64,000 nt of DNA from an uncultured Acidimicrobiales bacterium (GTDB lineage Bacteria > Actinomycetota > Acidimicrobiia > Acidimicrobiales > Bin134): positions 3,391,954-3,455,953 of the forward strand of contig OX638350.1 in NCBI GenBank assembly GCA_951813325.1. The letters are read 5' to 3'. The notes beneath the pieces were generated by a model. It saw only the letters and a program-made list of their open reading frames with translations, made no database searches and was not told the origin of the DNA. This document shows positions 8,414-15,983 of this stretch, piece after piece. The position numbers were made by a program, and so were the translations under genes. Positions within the stretch are counted from its first letter, which is position 1. Each line of letters begins with the position of its first letter.

Positions 8414-9582
8414 GGGACATCGGTATCGCCATCGAGGCCTGGGATGAGTGGTGCGAGCTGCTCAAGCGGATGGGCCGTGAAGTGGTCGCCCCGCCCTATC
8501 CCACCGACGACGGCGGCGATCTGGAGATGCTCGAGCACCTGGCCGACAACGTGGAGGCGTTTTTGGGCTGGGAGGTTTTCCACGCCGATCCCACCCGTCC
8601 GTTCTTCAATCGCCAAAACGACCTGACCGTCCAGTGGGGCGGCCCCAACGCCGACAACGTGTACCGCCACGCCCGCATCGAGCCCGGCCGCCGCTACCGG
8701 ATCACCGGCAACATGCACGGCTGCGACGATTTCATCCTGGCGCTGCGGGCCGGGTTCATGCACAACGACGTCTGGGGCACCAAGGCCACCGTCACCGCCC
8801 ACGACCTCGGCCTCGGCCGCCACGACGACATCGAGATCCTGCTGGGCGGAGACGAGCCCGGCGCGGTGACCATCCCCGACGGGGTGCTCTCCGCGTCGAT
8901 CCGGGAGTACTACTTCGACTGGACCGCGGATGAGCCCGCCTTCTTCACCATCGAGTGCCTCGACTCCGACCCCGCTCCCGTGCTCGACGGCCCTGTCTTC
9001 GCCAACCGGGTGCGTAGGGCCATGATGCAGATGACCGACTCGATCGAGCGGTGGAACGCCTACATGGTGATGAACCGGGCCGAGCGCATCGACAACAGCT
9101 TCACCAACCGCACCCTGGAGGTGTCCAAGGGCCTGTCCATGGCCCGCTACGAGTTCTGCTTCTGGGACTTGGAGCCCGACCAGGCCCTGATCGTGACCGC
9201 CGAGGTGCCCGAGGCCCACTACTGGGGGGCCCAGCTCTACATGATGGGCACCTTCGAGCTGGTCGACACCTACGCCCACATCTCCTGTCGCAACCAAACC
9301 CAGACCACGGTCGACTCCGACGGCAAAGTGCGCTACGTGGTGTGCGGCACCGACCCCGGCGCCGCCAACTGGCTCGACAACGCCAACCGCCGCAACGGCC
9401 TGTGCACCCTCCGCTGGTTCTGGCCCACCGGCGACCAAGCCATGACCCCCACCACCGAAGTCGTCGACTTAGCCGACGTGGCCGCGGCCCTCCCAACCGA
9501 CCACCCCACCGTCCCCTCCGCCGACCGCGCTGCCGGCCTAGCCACCCGCCAAGCCCACCTCCGCCACCGGTTCCGGACCTGA
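8410..9582 (+). CDS. DUF1214-like protein
   Basis: The 390-residue protein has a stretch WGGPNADNVYRHARIEPG (residues 76-93) resembling the NPDNxY..A signature of DUF1214/DUF1254 proteins, and a C-terminal section rich in aromatic residues (TLRWFWPTG). No catalytic site can be named. I began it at ATG 8410, four bases inside the upstream hydrolase stop. It ends at a stem-loop that could close the operon. The family match is by eye and moderate. The function is unknown; context suggests a shared catabolic or modification pathway with the two hydrolases. Confidence 0.65.
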   Translation: MRDIGIAIEAWDEWCELLKRMGREVVAPPYPTDDGGDLEMLEHLADNVEAFLGWEVFHADPTRPFFNRQNDLTVQWGGPNADNVYRHARIEPGRRYRITGNMHGCDDFILALRAGFMHNDVWGTKATVTAHDLGLGRHDDIEILLGGDEPGAVTIPDGVLSASIREYYFDWTADEPAFFTIECLDSDPAPVLDGPVFANRVRRAMMQMTDSIERWNAYMVMNRAERIDNSFTNRTLEVSKGLSMARYEFCFWDLEPDQALIVTAEVPEAHYWGAQLYMMGTFELVDTYAHISCRNQTQTTVDSDGKVRYVVCGTDPGAANWLDNANRRNGLCTLRWFWPTGDQAMTPTTEVVDLADVAAALPTDHPTVPSADRAAGLATRQAHLRHRFRT

Positions 9583-9607
9583 GTAGCAGTACCAAGTTGC
9601 TGCTCAG
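9579..9607 (+). terminator. Stem-loop at the end of the hydrolase/DUF1214 operon
   Basis: A 10-bp stem (CTGAGTAGCA with TGCTGCTCAG, one G-U pair) encloses a nine-base loop and spans the stop codon. There is no clean T-run after it, so it may be a weak intrinsic terminator or an mRNA 3'-end structure. Confidence 0.4.
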
Positions 9608-9716
9608 CGCGGTATCTTCTTGGTGTGAGTTCTTCGACGCAGCGGGGACGGCAGTGATGCCAAAGCAGTACAAGCTGCCCTAGACGCTGAAGGCACCTTC
9701 CGAGGAGACCGAGAAT

Positions 9717-9893
9717 ATGTACCTTGCGGAAGTGCCTGTGCTTCCGGGTTGCCGAGCATGGGGTGCAACCGCCGAAGAGGCCCTGTTCAACCTGGAGGGC
9801 ATAACGGCGGACTTTATTGCGTCTTGTGAACACCACGGTGATCCACTTCCCGCTGCCATTGCGGCTGCTGGCGAGCTTGTAATCGCGGTTTGA
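9717..9893 (+). CDS. hicB: HicB-like antitoxin, N-terminally shortened
   Basis: From ATG 9717 the frame gives 58 residues (MYLAEVPVLPGCRAWG...) that match the HicB fold core: the PVLPGCRAWGATAEEALFNLEG motif spread over residues 6-27. An in-frame ATG lies upstream at 9657, but a TAG at 9681 interrupts the frame after eight codons. The original gene was probably longer and has lost its first strand, or translation now starts internally. There is no DNA-binding helix domain at the C-terminus. The stop overlaps the hicA start. HicB would neutralise HicA and repress the operon; whether this short form still works is open. Confidence 0.75.
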   Translation: MYLAEVPVLPGCRAWGATAEEALFNLEGITADFIASCEHHGDPLPAAIAAAGELVIAV

Positions 9894-10099
9894 CCTATCG
9901 AGAAATCACCCGCAAGTTGCGTGCGCTTGGCTGCGAGTTCGATCGCCAGTCACGTGGCTCTCATGAGATCTGGCGGAATCCCGCCAGTGGCACGCGGACC
10001 ACGATCCCTAACTGGGGCGGCAAAGATCCTCGGTCTGGAACGATTCGCGCCATACTGCGAGATCTTCACGTCGATCGGAACGCCTTCGACAGGACTTGA
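9890..10099 (+). CDS. hicA: HicA toxin (mRNA interferase)
   Basis: This 69-residue protein has the double-stranded-RNA-binding-like HicA fold: MTYREITRKLRALGCE at the start, then RQSRGSHEIWRNP with the catalytic His25, and a TIPNW strand followed by GTIRAILRDL. HicA toxins cleave mRNA when freed from HicB. The start is TTG at 9890, overlapping the hicB stop (TTGA). Antitoxin before toxin is the reverse of the textbook hicAB order but is seen in many genomes. The length is normal and the gene looks intact. Confidence 0.88.
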   Translation: MTYREITRKLRALGCEFDRQSRGSHEIWRNPASGTRTTIPNWGGKDPRSGTIRAILRDLHVDRNAFDRT

Positions 10100-10132
10100 C
10101 GCCTCGGCCTCTCGTGATCTGCTTGTCTCTAA

Positions 10133-10891
10133 TCAGGGCCGCATCAAGCCGCCGCCGTCCACCTGGAAAGTCTCGCCGGTCACGTACTGGCTGGCATCCG
10201 ACAGCAAGAACCCGATCACCGGGGCGATGTCAGCGACCGGGTCGCCGTCGCGGCCCATGGGGTGGTTGTCGAACAGGGCCTTGTAGGACGCCAGGCGGTT
10301 GGGGTCGTCGTCGGGCGGCGCCCGGTGGGCCACCGACGCCGGATTCACGCAGTTCACGGTGATGCCGTCGCGACCCCACTCCCGGGCCGCGGTGCGGGTC
10401 AGCGAGCGAATGGCCTCCTTGGCCGCCCCGTAGGGTCCGTAGCCCGGTCCGCCGGTGATCCCCACGTTGGTGCCGAAGGTGATGATGCGCCCCCGGCCCT
10501 TGGCCGCCATGTGGGGATGCACTGCTTGCATGAACCACAGCGTGCCCTTGGGGCCGGTGTCGAACAGCACGTCCATGTCCGACTCGCCCACCTCCAACAG
10601 CGGCATGGTGGGGCGAAACGACTGGGCATTGGCCACCAGCCCGTCCACCGTGCCCCATCGCTCCAGCGTGCGGTTAACCACGTCGTTGGCGTGATCCTGG
10701 CTGCCCACCGACCCGGGCACCGCCAGCACGTCGCCGCCTTGCTCCCGCAGTTCAGCCGCGGTGGCCTCGATCCGCTCAGGCTTGCGGCTGGTCACCGTCA
10801 GCTTCACCCCTTGGCCAACCAGGTACTCGGCGATGCCCCGGCCGATGCCCTTTGAAGCCCCGGTGACGATTACGACCTGCCTTTCCAGCAT
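10133..10891 (-). CDS. Short-chain dehydrogenase/reductase (SDR) with atypical active site
   Basis: This 252-residue protein has the NAD(P)-binding motif TGASKGIG near residue 10 and the active-site YGAAK near residue 150. The catalytic Ser, expected 13 residues before the Tyr, is Thr (in FGTNVGITGG), and the NAG motif reads NAQ. Thr can sometimes replace Ser, so activity is possible but not assured. The C-terminus QVDGGGLMRP is typical of the classical/enoyl-reductase-like SDR group. The start at 10891 places the glycine motif correctly. The gene is divergent from the sulfotransferase, separated by 58 bp. Confidence 0.85.
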   Translation of the reverse strand: MLERQVVIVTGASKGIGRGIAEYLVGQGVKLTVTSRKPERIEATAAELREQGGDVLAVPGSVGSQDHANDVVNRTLERWGTVDGLVANAQSFRPTMPLLEVGESDMDVLFDTGPKGTLWFMQAVHPHMAAKGRGRIITFGTNVGITGGPGYGPYGAAKEAIRSLTRTAAREWGRDGITVNCVNPASVAHRAPPDDDPNRLASYKALFDNHPMGRDGDPVADIAPVIGFLLSDASQYVTGETFQVDGGGLMRP

Positions 10892-10949
10892 CGCCTGAGC
10901 GTACTGTTCTAGGCAGTGCGAACTTGCTTCAGCCTTCAATGCGGCGACG

Positions 10950-12218
10950 ATGAGCTGGACTCCTGACCCCCGGTCCGACTGGGTGGCTGCCGTCAACCGG
11001 GGCGACGCCGGCCCCGTGGTCGACGAGGCCCGCCGCCTATTCGACCCCGACCTGCTGGTGGCCGAAGCCCTGGTCCGCCAGGGCCGGGCACCAGACAACC
11101 GGGGTGCATTGGGCGACGACGAATTCGTCGAGCCCCTCACCCTGTTCTGCCGTGGACTGGAGCACGAGGCCGACCTCACCGTCATGGGCCGATGGATGTC
11201 GCGGCGCATGATCCTGCGCCTTTTGGAAGTTCGCATCCAGCTCAACGACTACCTGGCCGCCGACCCCGGCACCCTGGACGAGCCCATCGAGGAGCCCATC
11301 TTCGTAATCGGCGCTCCCCGCACCGGTACCACCGTCATTCACGGCGTCCTGGCCCAAGACCCCGCTCACCGGGCTCCCGAGGGCTGGGAGCTGCTCCGCC
11401 CGGTGCCCCCGCCCCACCCTGATCCCGACATCCGTGCCGCTGATCCCCGCATCGCCCTGGCCGGGGCCGAGTTGGTCATGCCTCAGACGGTGGCCAGCGG
11501 GATGCTCGCTATCCACGAGTACTCCGGGCGCATGTTCAAGGAGTGCCTGTCGGCCATGTCCTTAGAGTTCCGCTCCGAGGAGATGGTCAGCCGCACCGAC
11601 GTCCCCACCTACCAAGCCTGGTATGACACGGCCGATCTGCGTCCCGCCTATCGCACCTACCGCAAAGTGCTCCAGGTATTGCAGCGGCGCATGCCCACCC
11701 GCCGGTGGGTGCTCAAATCGCCCGCCCACCTCCAGGGTCTGCCCGCCCTGCTGGAGGTGTTCGACGACGCCCGCTTCGTGATCACCCACCGCGACCCCAC
11801 CGCCATCCTGCCCTCGGTTACCAGCCTCATCGCCACCATGCGCTGGGCTCACTCCGACCGGGTGGACTTCGCCGCCATCGGCCGCTACCACCTTGAGCTC
11901 TACGGCCGCAGCCTCGACAGCCTCATCGACCTCATCGACTCCGGGCGCCTGGCCCCCGACCGCACCGCCCAAGTGCCCCACCGCCTGGTCAGCACCGACA
12001 AGCTGGCCGCCGCCCGCTCGGTGTACGAGCAGCTCGGCATGAATCTGGCCCCAGAAACCGAGGAGGCAATAGCCGACTATGCAGCCGCCACCCCGCCCGG
12101 AAAGCACGGCGAGCACCGCTACCAGTTCGAAGACCTGGGCCTCACCCGAGCCGAGGTCCGGGCCCGCTTCGCCCGCTACATTGACCGCTTCTACATCCCG
12201 GTGGCCGAACATGAGTGA
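10950..12218 (+). CDS. Sulfotransferase family protein
   Basis: The 422-residue protein carries the 5'-phosphosulfate-binding loop GAPRTGTT at residues 121-128 and the 3'-phosphate motif region FVITHRDPTAILPS near residue 270, as in Sulfotransfer_3 proteins. These move sulfate from PAPS to a hydroxyl of a sugar, lipid or small molecule. Long actinobacterial members of this group are often annotated with unknown acceptors. The stop overlaps the thioesterase gene, which links it to the downstream thioesterase/Rieske cassette. Confidence 0.85.
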   Translation: MSWTPDPRSDWVAAVNRGDAGPVVDEARRLFDPDLLVAEALVRQGRAPDNRGALGDDEFVEPLTLFCRGLEHEADLTVMGRWMSRRMILRLLEVRIQLNDYLAADPGTLDEPIEEPIFVIGAPRTGTTVIHGVLAQDPAHRAPEGWELLRPVPPPHPDPDIRAADPRIALAGAELVMPQTVASGMLAIHEYSGRMFKECLSAMSLEFRSEEMVSRTDVPTYQAWYDTADLRPAYRTYRKVLQVLQRRMPTRRWVLKSPAHLQGLPALLEVFDDARFVITHRDPTAILPSVTSLIATMRWAHSDRVDFAAIGRYHLELYGRSLDSLIDLIDSGRLAPDRTAQVPHRLVSTDKLAAARSVYEQLGMNLAPETEEAIADYAAATPPGKHGEHRYQFEDLGLTRAEVRARFARYIDRFYIPVAEHE

Positions 12219-12907
12219 ACAAGGCAATGGCTGACCAAGAGCATCCCGAAACCGCCTCGGCCTACCGGCTGGCCGAGCTGCTGGGCGACTTGCCCCACCC
12301 CGACGACTTCGGTCCCGAGGCCTACGAGCTGGTGGAGCGCACCCGCGACCTGGTGGCCGCCGTGTCGGCCAACGACGCCGACCCCGCCACCCGAGCCGAG
12401 ATCGCCCAAACCCTGGCCGAGATCACCGAGCGGCTGCGGGCCGCAGCCCGCGATCCCCACATTGTGGTGGCTAAAGACCACGACGGCACCGTCTACAACC
12501 TCACCCAGGCCGGTTCGGGCCTGCTCAACCCCCACGCCCCCCGGCTGATCTTCGACCCGGTGGCCCTGCCCGACCCCGATGCCGAACCCCGACCGATGGA
12601 GATGCGGGCCACCGTAACCCTCACCGAGGCCCACTCCGGCCCACCCCACCGGGCCCACGGCGGCGTGGTGGCCACCATCCTGGACGAGGCCCTGGGCACT
12701 GCCGCCACCCGAGTCGGCGCTACCGGCCTGACCGCCGGCATCAACATCCGCTACAAGACCGGCGTCCCCCTCCACACCCCGCTCGAGGTCACCTGCCGCT
12801 ACTCCCACACCGAAGGCCGCAAACACATCGCCACCGGCGAGATCCGAGCTGGCGAATCCATCTGCGCCACCGCCGAAGCCATCTTCATTACTGAGTCGCG
12901 GACATAG
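12215..12907 (+). CDS. Hotdog-fold thioesterase (PaaI/4HBT type)
   Basis: This 230-residue protein ends in a hotdog domain (about residues 125-225) with PPHRAHGGVVATILDEALG near residue 145, the region that carries the catalytic acid in PaaI-like acyl-CoA thioesterases. About 110 residues of helical N-terminus precede it. The protein would release free acid from an acyl-CoA. The start may be GTG 12215 (overlapping the upstream stop) or ATG 12227. It lies between the sulfotransferase and the Rieske oxygenase on one strand with small gaps. Confidence 0.8.
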   Translation: MNKAMADQEHPETASAYRLAELLGDLPHPDDFGPEAYELVERTRDLVAAVSANDADPATRAEIAQTLAEITERLRAAARDPHIVVAKDHDGTVYNLTQAGSGLLNPHAPRLIFDPVALPDPDAEPRPMEMRATVTLTEAHSGPPHRAHGGVVATILDEALGTAATRVGATGLTAGINIRYKTGVPLHTPLEVTCRYSHTEGRKHIATGEIRAGESICATAEAIFITESRT

Positions 12908-12929
12908 GCCGTGTGCCACGATTATCGGC

Positions 12930-14276
12930 ATGGTTGATGTCGCTCTGCCGGACGAGGCCGAGATTCTGGGCACCGCAGTCACCGCTTCAGGCCTCGCCGC
13001 CGAAGCCCCGGTGAAGATCCCCGTCCAGCGCTATCTCTCCCCCGAGTTCGCCGAACTGGAGTACGAGCGGATGTGGCCCAAGGTGTGGCACGTGGCCTGC
13101 ACCGTCGACCACATCGCCAACCCCGGCGACTGGTTCGAGCACCGCCTCGGCAAGTTCTCGATCATCTTGGTGCGGGGCGAAGACGGCGTGCTCCGGGGCT
13201 TCCAGAATGTCTGCCGCCACCGGGGCAACTCCCTCTGCCAGGGCTCGGGCACCGGCATCACCGAGCTGCGCTGCCCCTACCACCGCTGGGCCTGGGATCT
13301 CACCGGCCGCCTCCGGGAAATCCCCTCCCGCCGGGGCTTCGGCCCCATCAGCAACGACGACCTCCCGCTGGTGCCGGTTCAGGTGGACACCTGGGCCCGT
13401 CTGGTGTTCGTCAACCTGGATCTCGACGCCCAGCCGCTGGCCGACTGGCTAGAGGGCATCCCCGACGACATCGCCTGGGCCAACCTGGACCAGTTCCGGG
13501 GCACCTACTCCACCGCCACTGCGGTTAACTGCAACTGGAAGGTGGTCAACGAGGGCTTCTCCGAGACCTACCACGTCCAGGGTCTGCACCGGGAGATGTT
13601 GGGCAGCATCAACGATGTCAACTCCCCCCAGCGCATCTGGGACCGCCACGGCGTGTCGTATCAGCCTTACGGCGTGCCCAGCCCCCGCCTGGGTCGCAAC
13701 GTGGACGACCAAGCGGTGTGGGACTCCTTCATAGTCACCCAGGGCGGCCGCATGGGACCGGACTACAACGAGCCCTGCGAAGCGCCCGAGGTGCCCGACG
13801 GCCAGACCCTCCAAGACGTGATCGCCCAGAAGATCAGAGACCACCAGGCCACCGTGGGCGTCGACCTGTCGGGCTACGACACCGCCCAGATCACCCACCT
13901 CTGCCAATACAACCTCTTCCCCAACACCACGGTGCTGATCAGCGCCGACATCTTCACCGTGCTCACCGCCCGGCCCGGCCCCAATCCCGACGAAGGCGAG
14001 CTGGCCACCATCCACCTCAGCCGGATGCCGTCGGCCGATGCCCCGGCCTCATCGCCTGTGCACGTCACCGTGCCTATGGACCAGGCCGACTTCGGGTTCG
14101 TGCTCAACCAGGACTTCAGCGTCATCCGCACCATGCAGAAGGGCCTCCACCAGCCCGGCTTCACCCACGTGTGGCTGTCGGGTGAGGAGTGCCGCATCAT
14201 CAACATGCACCGCAACCTGGAGGGCTACCTCAACCTCGAGCCCGGCGGCTGGGTGACAGCCGATCAGGCCCGATGA
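12930..14276 (+). CDS. Rieske non-heme iron oxygenase, large subunit
   Basis: The 448-residue protein has the Rieske [2Fe-2S] ligands C95-x-H97 and C115-x2-H118 in CRHRG and CPYHRW, and the mononuclear iron site in NWKVVNEGFSETYHVQGLH with His215 and His220. This is the ring-hydroxylating or N/O-demethylating oxygenase fold. No small subunit, reductase or dedicated ferredoxin lies next to it, so electrons must come from elsewhere. It overlaps the APH-like kinase by 4 bp. The substrate is unknown; choline/carnitine-type and aromatic substrates are both possible in this family. Confidence 0.9.
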   Translation: MVDVALPDEAEILGTAVTASGLAAEAPVKIPVQRYLSPEFAELEYERMWPKVWHVACTVDHIANPGDWFEHRLGKFSIILVRGEDGVLRGFQNVCRHRGNSLCQGSGTGITELRCPYHRWAWDLTGRLREIPSRRGFGPISNDDLPLVPVQVDTWARLVFVNLDLDAQPLADWLEGIPDDIAWANLDQFRGTYSTATAVNCNWKVVNEGFSETYHVQGLHREMLGSINDVNSPQRIWDRHGVSYQPYGVPSPRLGRNVDDQAVWDSFIVTQGGRMGPDYNEPCEAPEVPDGQTLQDVIAQKIRDHQATVGVDLSGYDTAQITHLCQYNLFPNTTVLISADIFTVLTARPGPNPDEGELATIHLSRMPSADAPASSPVHVTVPMDQADFGFVLNQDFSVIRTMQKGLHQPGFTHVWLSGEECRIINMHRNLEGYLNLEPGGWVTADQAR

Positions 14277-15355
14277 GCCTGCCCGAGCACCCCGAGGCCA
14301 TCACCCCCGATTGGCTCACCGAGAACCTGGCTGAGCGCTACCCCGGCACGGTGGTCACCGCAGTGGAGGTGCTTGAGGTCCACGCCGGCACCAACGCCAA
14401 CGCCCGCCTCGGCGTCACCTATCAGGGCGACACCGACCTGCCCGCCACCATGTTCGCCAAGATCCCGCCGCTCGATCCCGACCGCCGGGCCCAGATCAAC
14501 CAAACCGGAATGGGCCGCCGGGAAGCGCTGTTCTACCAGCGTCTCGCCCACCGGGTGCCCATGCGCACGCTCACCCCCTACGTGGCTGCCTTCGACCCCG
14601 ACACCGGGGTGTTCGTGCTGCTGCTGGAAGACCTGGACAACTCGGCCAAGTCTCTGCCTGACTACAGCATGGGGGTTCCGGTGGCCTACGCCGCCGAGGC
14701 CATAGACCACTTCGCCGAGCTCCACGCCCGCTACGAGGATCCCGACCGACGGGCCGCCGAGGCAAGCTGGGTGCCGCTGGCCAACAAAGGCAGCGATTAC
14801 GGGGCTCGGCTGCTGCGCTACGGGCTGGACAATCACCGGGAGAAGCTCACCGACGCATTCGCCGAGATCGCCGAGCTCTACATCGACCACACCGCCGAAT
14901 TCCACCAGGCGTGGGCCGCGGGACCCATCGGCGGGCCGGCCACCGTGCTTCAGGGCGACGGCCACATCGGCAACCTGTTCGTGACCGAGGCCGGCGGACC
15001 GGGCTTTTTGGACTGGGGCCTCATCAACGTGGGCGCCCCCATGCGCGACGTGAGCTACTTCCTCAATATGTCCATGGCCCCCGCAGACCGCCTGGCCCAC
15101 GACAAGGCCCTCATCCGGCGCTACCTCGAGGGCCGCATCGCCCACGGCGCCCAGCCCATCACGTTTGATGACGCCTGGCTCGCCCACCGCATCCACGCCG
15201 CCTACACCGTCACCGCCAGCTGCCAAGTGGTCACCTTCCCCGAAGACGCCTCCCCCGGCCGCCAAGCCTTCGCCGCCGCCTTCCTAGCCCGCAGCGAAGC
15301 CGCCCTAGCCGACCTAAACCCCCGCCCCGCCCTCCGCAACGCCCTAGGCCTCTAG
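14273..15355 (+). CDS. Aminoglycoside phosphotransferase/ecdysteroid kinase-like protein
   Basis: This 360-residue protein has the kinase catalytic loop in the form QGDGHIGN (residues 227-234; usual HGDxHxGN, so the first His is Gln) and the metal-binding FLDWG (245-249). LLLEDLD at 116-122 is the hinge region. Such proteins phosphorylate small hydroxylated molecules. It is coupled to the Rieske oxygenase by ATGA overlap, which suggests that it acts on the same substrate, perhaps phosphorylating a hydroxyl introduced by the oxygenase (inference). Confidence 0.8.
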   Translation: MSLPEHPEAITPDWLTENLAERYPGTVVTAVEVLEVHAGTNANARLGVTYQGDTDLPATMFAKIPPLDPDRRAQINQTGMGRREALFYQRLAHRVPMRTLTPYVAAFDPDTGVFVLLLEDLDNSAKSLPDYSMGVPVAYAAEAIDHFAELHARYEDPDRRAAEASWVPLANKGSDYGARLLRYGLDNHREKLTDAFAEIAELYIDHTAEFHQAWAAGPIGGPATVLQGDGHIGNLFVTEAGGPGFLDWGLINVGAPMRDVSYFLNMSMAPADRLAHDKALIRRYLEGRIAHGAQPITFDDAWLAHRIHAAYTVTASCQVVTFPEDASPGRQAFAAAFLARSEAALADLNPRPALRNALGL

Positions 15356-15451
15356 CCGCCGATAAGCCACATACCCCCGTCCAGATGTTTGTTATTTGGA
15401 CAAATAGCCCTCTCCCGGTGATGTTTAGTGAGCAGCGGCCCTTAGTGCAAG

Positions 15452-15502
15452 ATCGACAGAATACTGTCGATGTCGGTCTTGAATACTCTTTATACTGTCG
15501 AT
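15452..15502 (+). promoter_or_regulatory. Palindromic operator and -10 element of the HipB-type regulator
   Basis: A perfect 8-4-8 palindrome, ATCGACAG-AATA-CTGTCGAT, lies at 15452-15471. Its right half with flank (ATACTGTCGAT) recurs at 15492-15502, 31 bp on, about three helical turns. Within the second copy, TATACT at 15491-15496 is a good -10 box placed six bases before ATG 15503, which fits a leaderless transcript. Binding at both sites would cover the promoter. I infer autoregulation by the adjacent gene. Confidence 0.6.
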
Positions 15503-15829
15503 ATGGGAGGTCCAAAAGCATTTGCGCCGGTGACGTTGGAAGCAGTTCGCCTACTGGGTAGCCGGGTACGGCTGGGCCGCCGGGAGCGTCGGTGGACGGT
15601 TGCTGAACTGGCTACGCGAGTAGGGGTGTCACCGGTGACAATTCGCAAAGTGGAAAAGGGTGATCCCACCGTCGCCCTCGGTACCGCGTTTGAGGCTGCT
15701 GCGCTGGTGGGCGTGGCCTTGTTCCATAGTGATCCGGTCCGCCGGGCCCTCGAAGCCGAGGTTGTTAATGCCAGGCTTGCTGTTCTGCCGAAAGTAATCC
15801 GAACCGGCCAAGTTGACGACGACTTCTGA
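15503..15829 (+). CDS. XRE-family HTH regulator, HipB-type orphan
   Basis: This 108-residue protein contains a helix-turn-helix domain at residues 28-55 (WTVAELATRVGVSPVTIRKVEKG) and ends in VDDDF. That C-terminus, after an LAVLP segment, is common in regulators encoded just before HipA-family kinase toxins. Here no hipA follows; a 35-codon reading frame starts one base after the stop instead. I chose ATG 15503 over ATG 15470 because a -10 box sits just before it. It probably binds the palindromes upstream. Confidence 0.75.
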   Translation: MGGPKAFAPVTLEAVRLLGSRVRLGRRERRWTVAELATRVGVSPVTIRKVEKGDPTVALGTAFEAAALVGVALFHSDPVRRALEAEVVNARLAVLPKVIRTGQVDDDF

Positions 15830-15830
15830 C

Positions 15831-15938
15831 ATGGCGGAACCCTCATCGGTATGCGATCAAGCCGAGCTGACAAAAGCCGACCGCAACCAGCTATGGGGCC
15901 GTCAATTCCTCAACCCCTTCGCGCTATACGACTACTGA
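15831..15938 (+). CDS. Small ORF in the hipA position
   Basis: ATG 15831 begins one base after the regulator's stop, exactly where a hipA start is expected, and the frame runs 35 codons to a TGA. The peptide (MAEPSSVCDQAELTKADRNQ...) shows no HipA motif and no family I recognise. It may be a remnant after loss of the toxin, or not translated at all. Confidence 0.3.
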   Translation: MAEPSSVCDQAELTKADRNQLWGRQFLNPFALYDY

Positions 15939-15983
15939 CCCCGACATAGCTGGCAAGACGCGGACGGCTAACGTTCCCGTACC

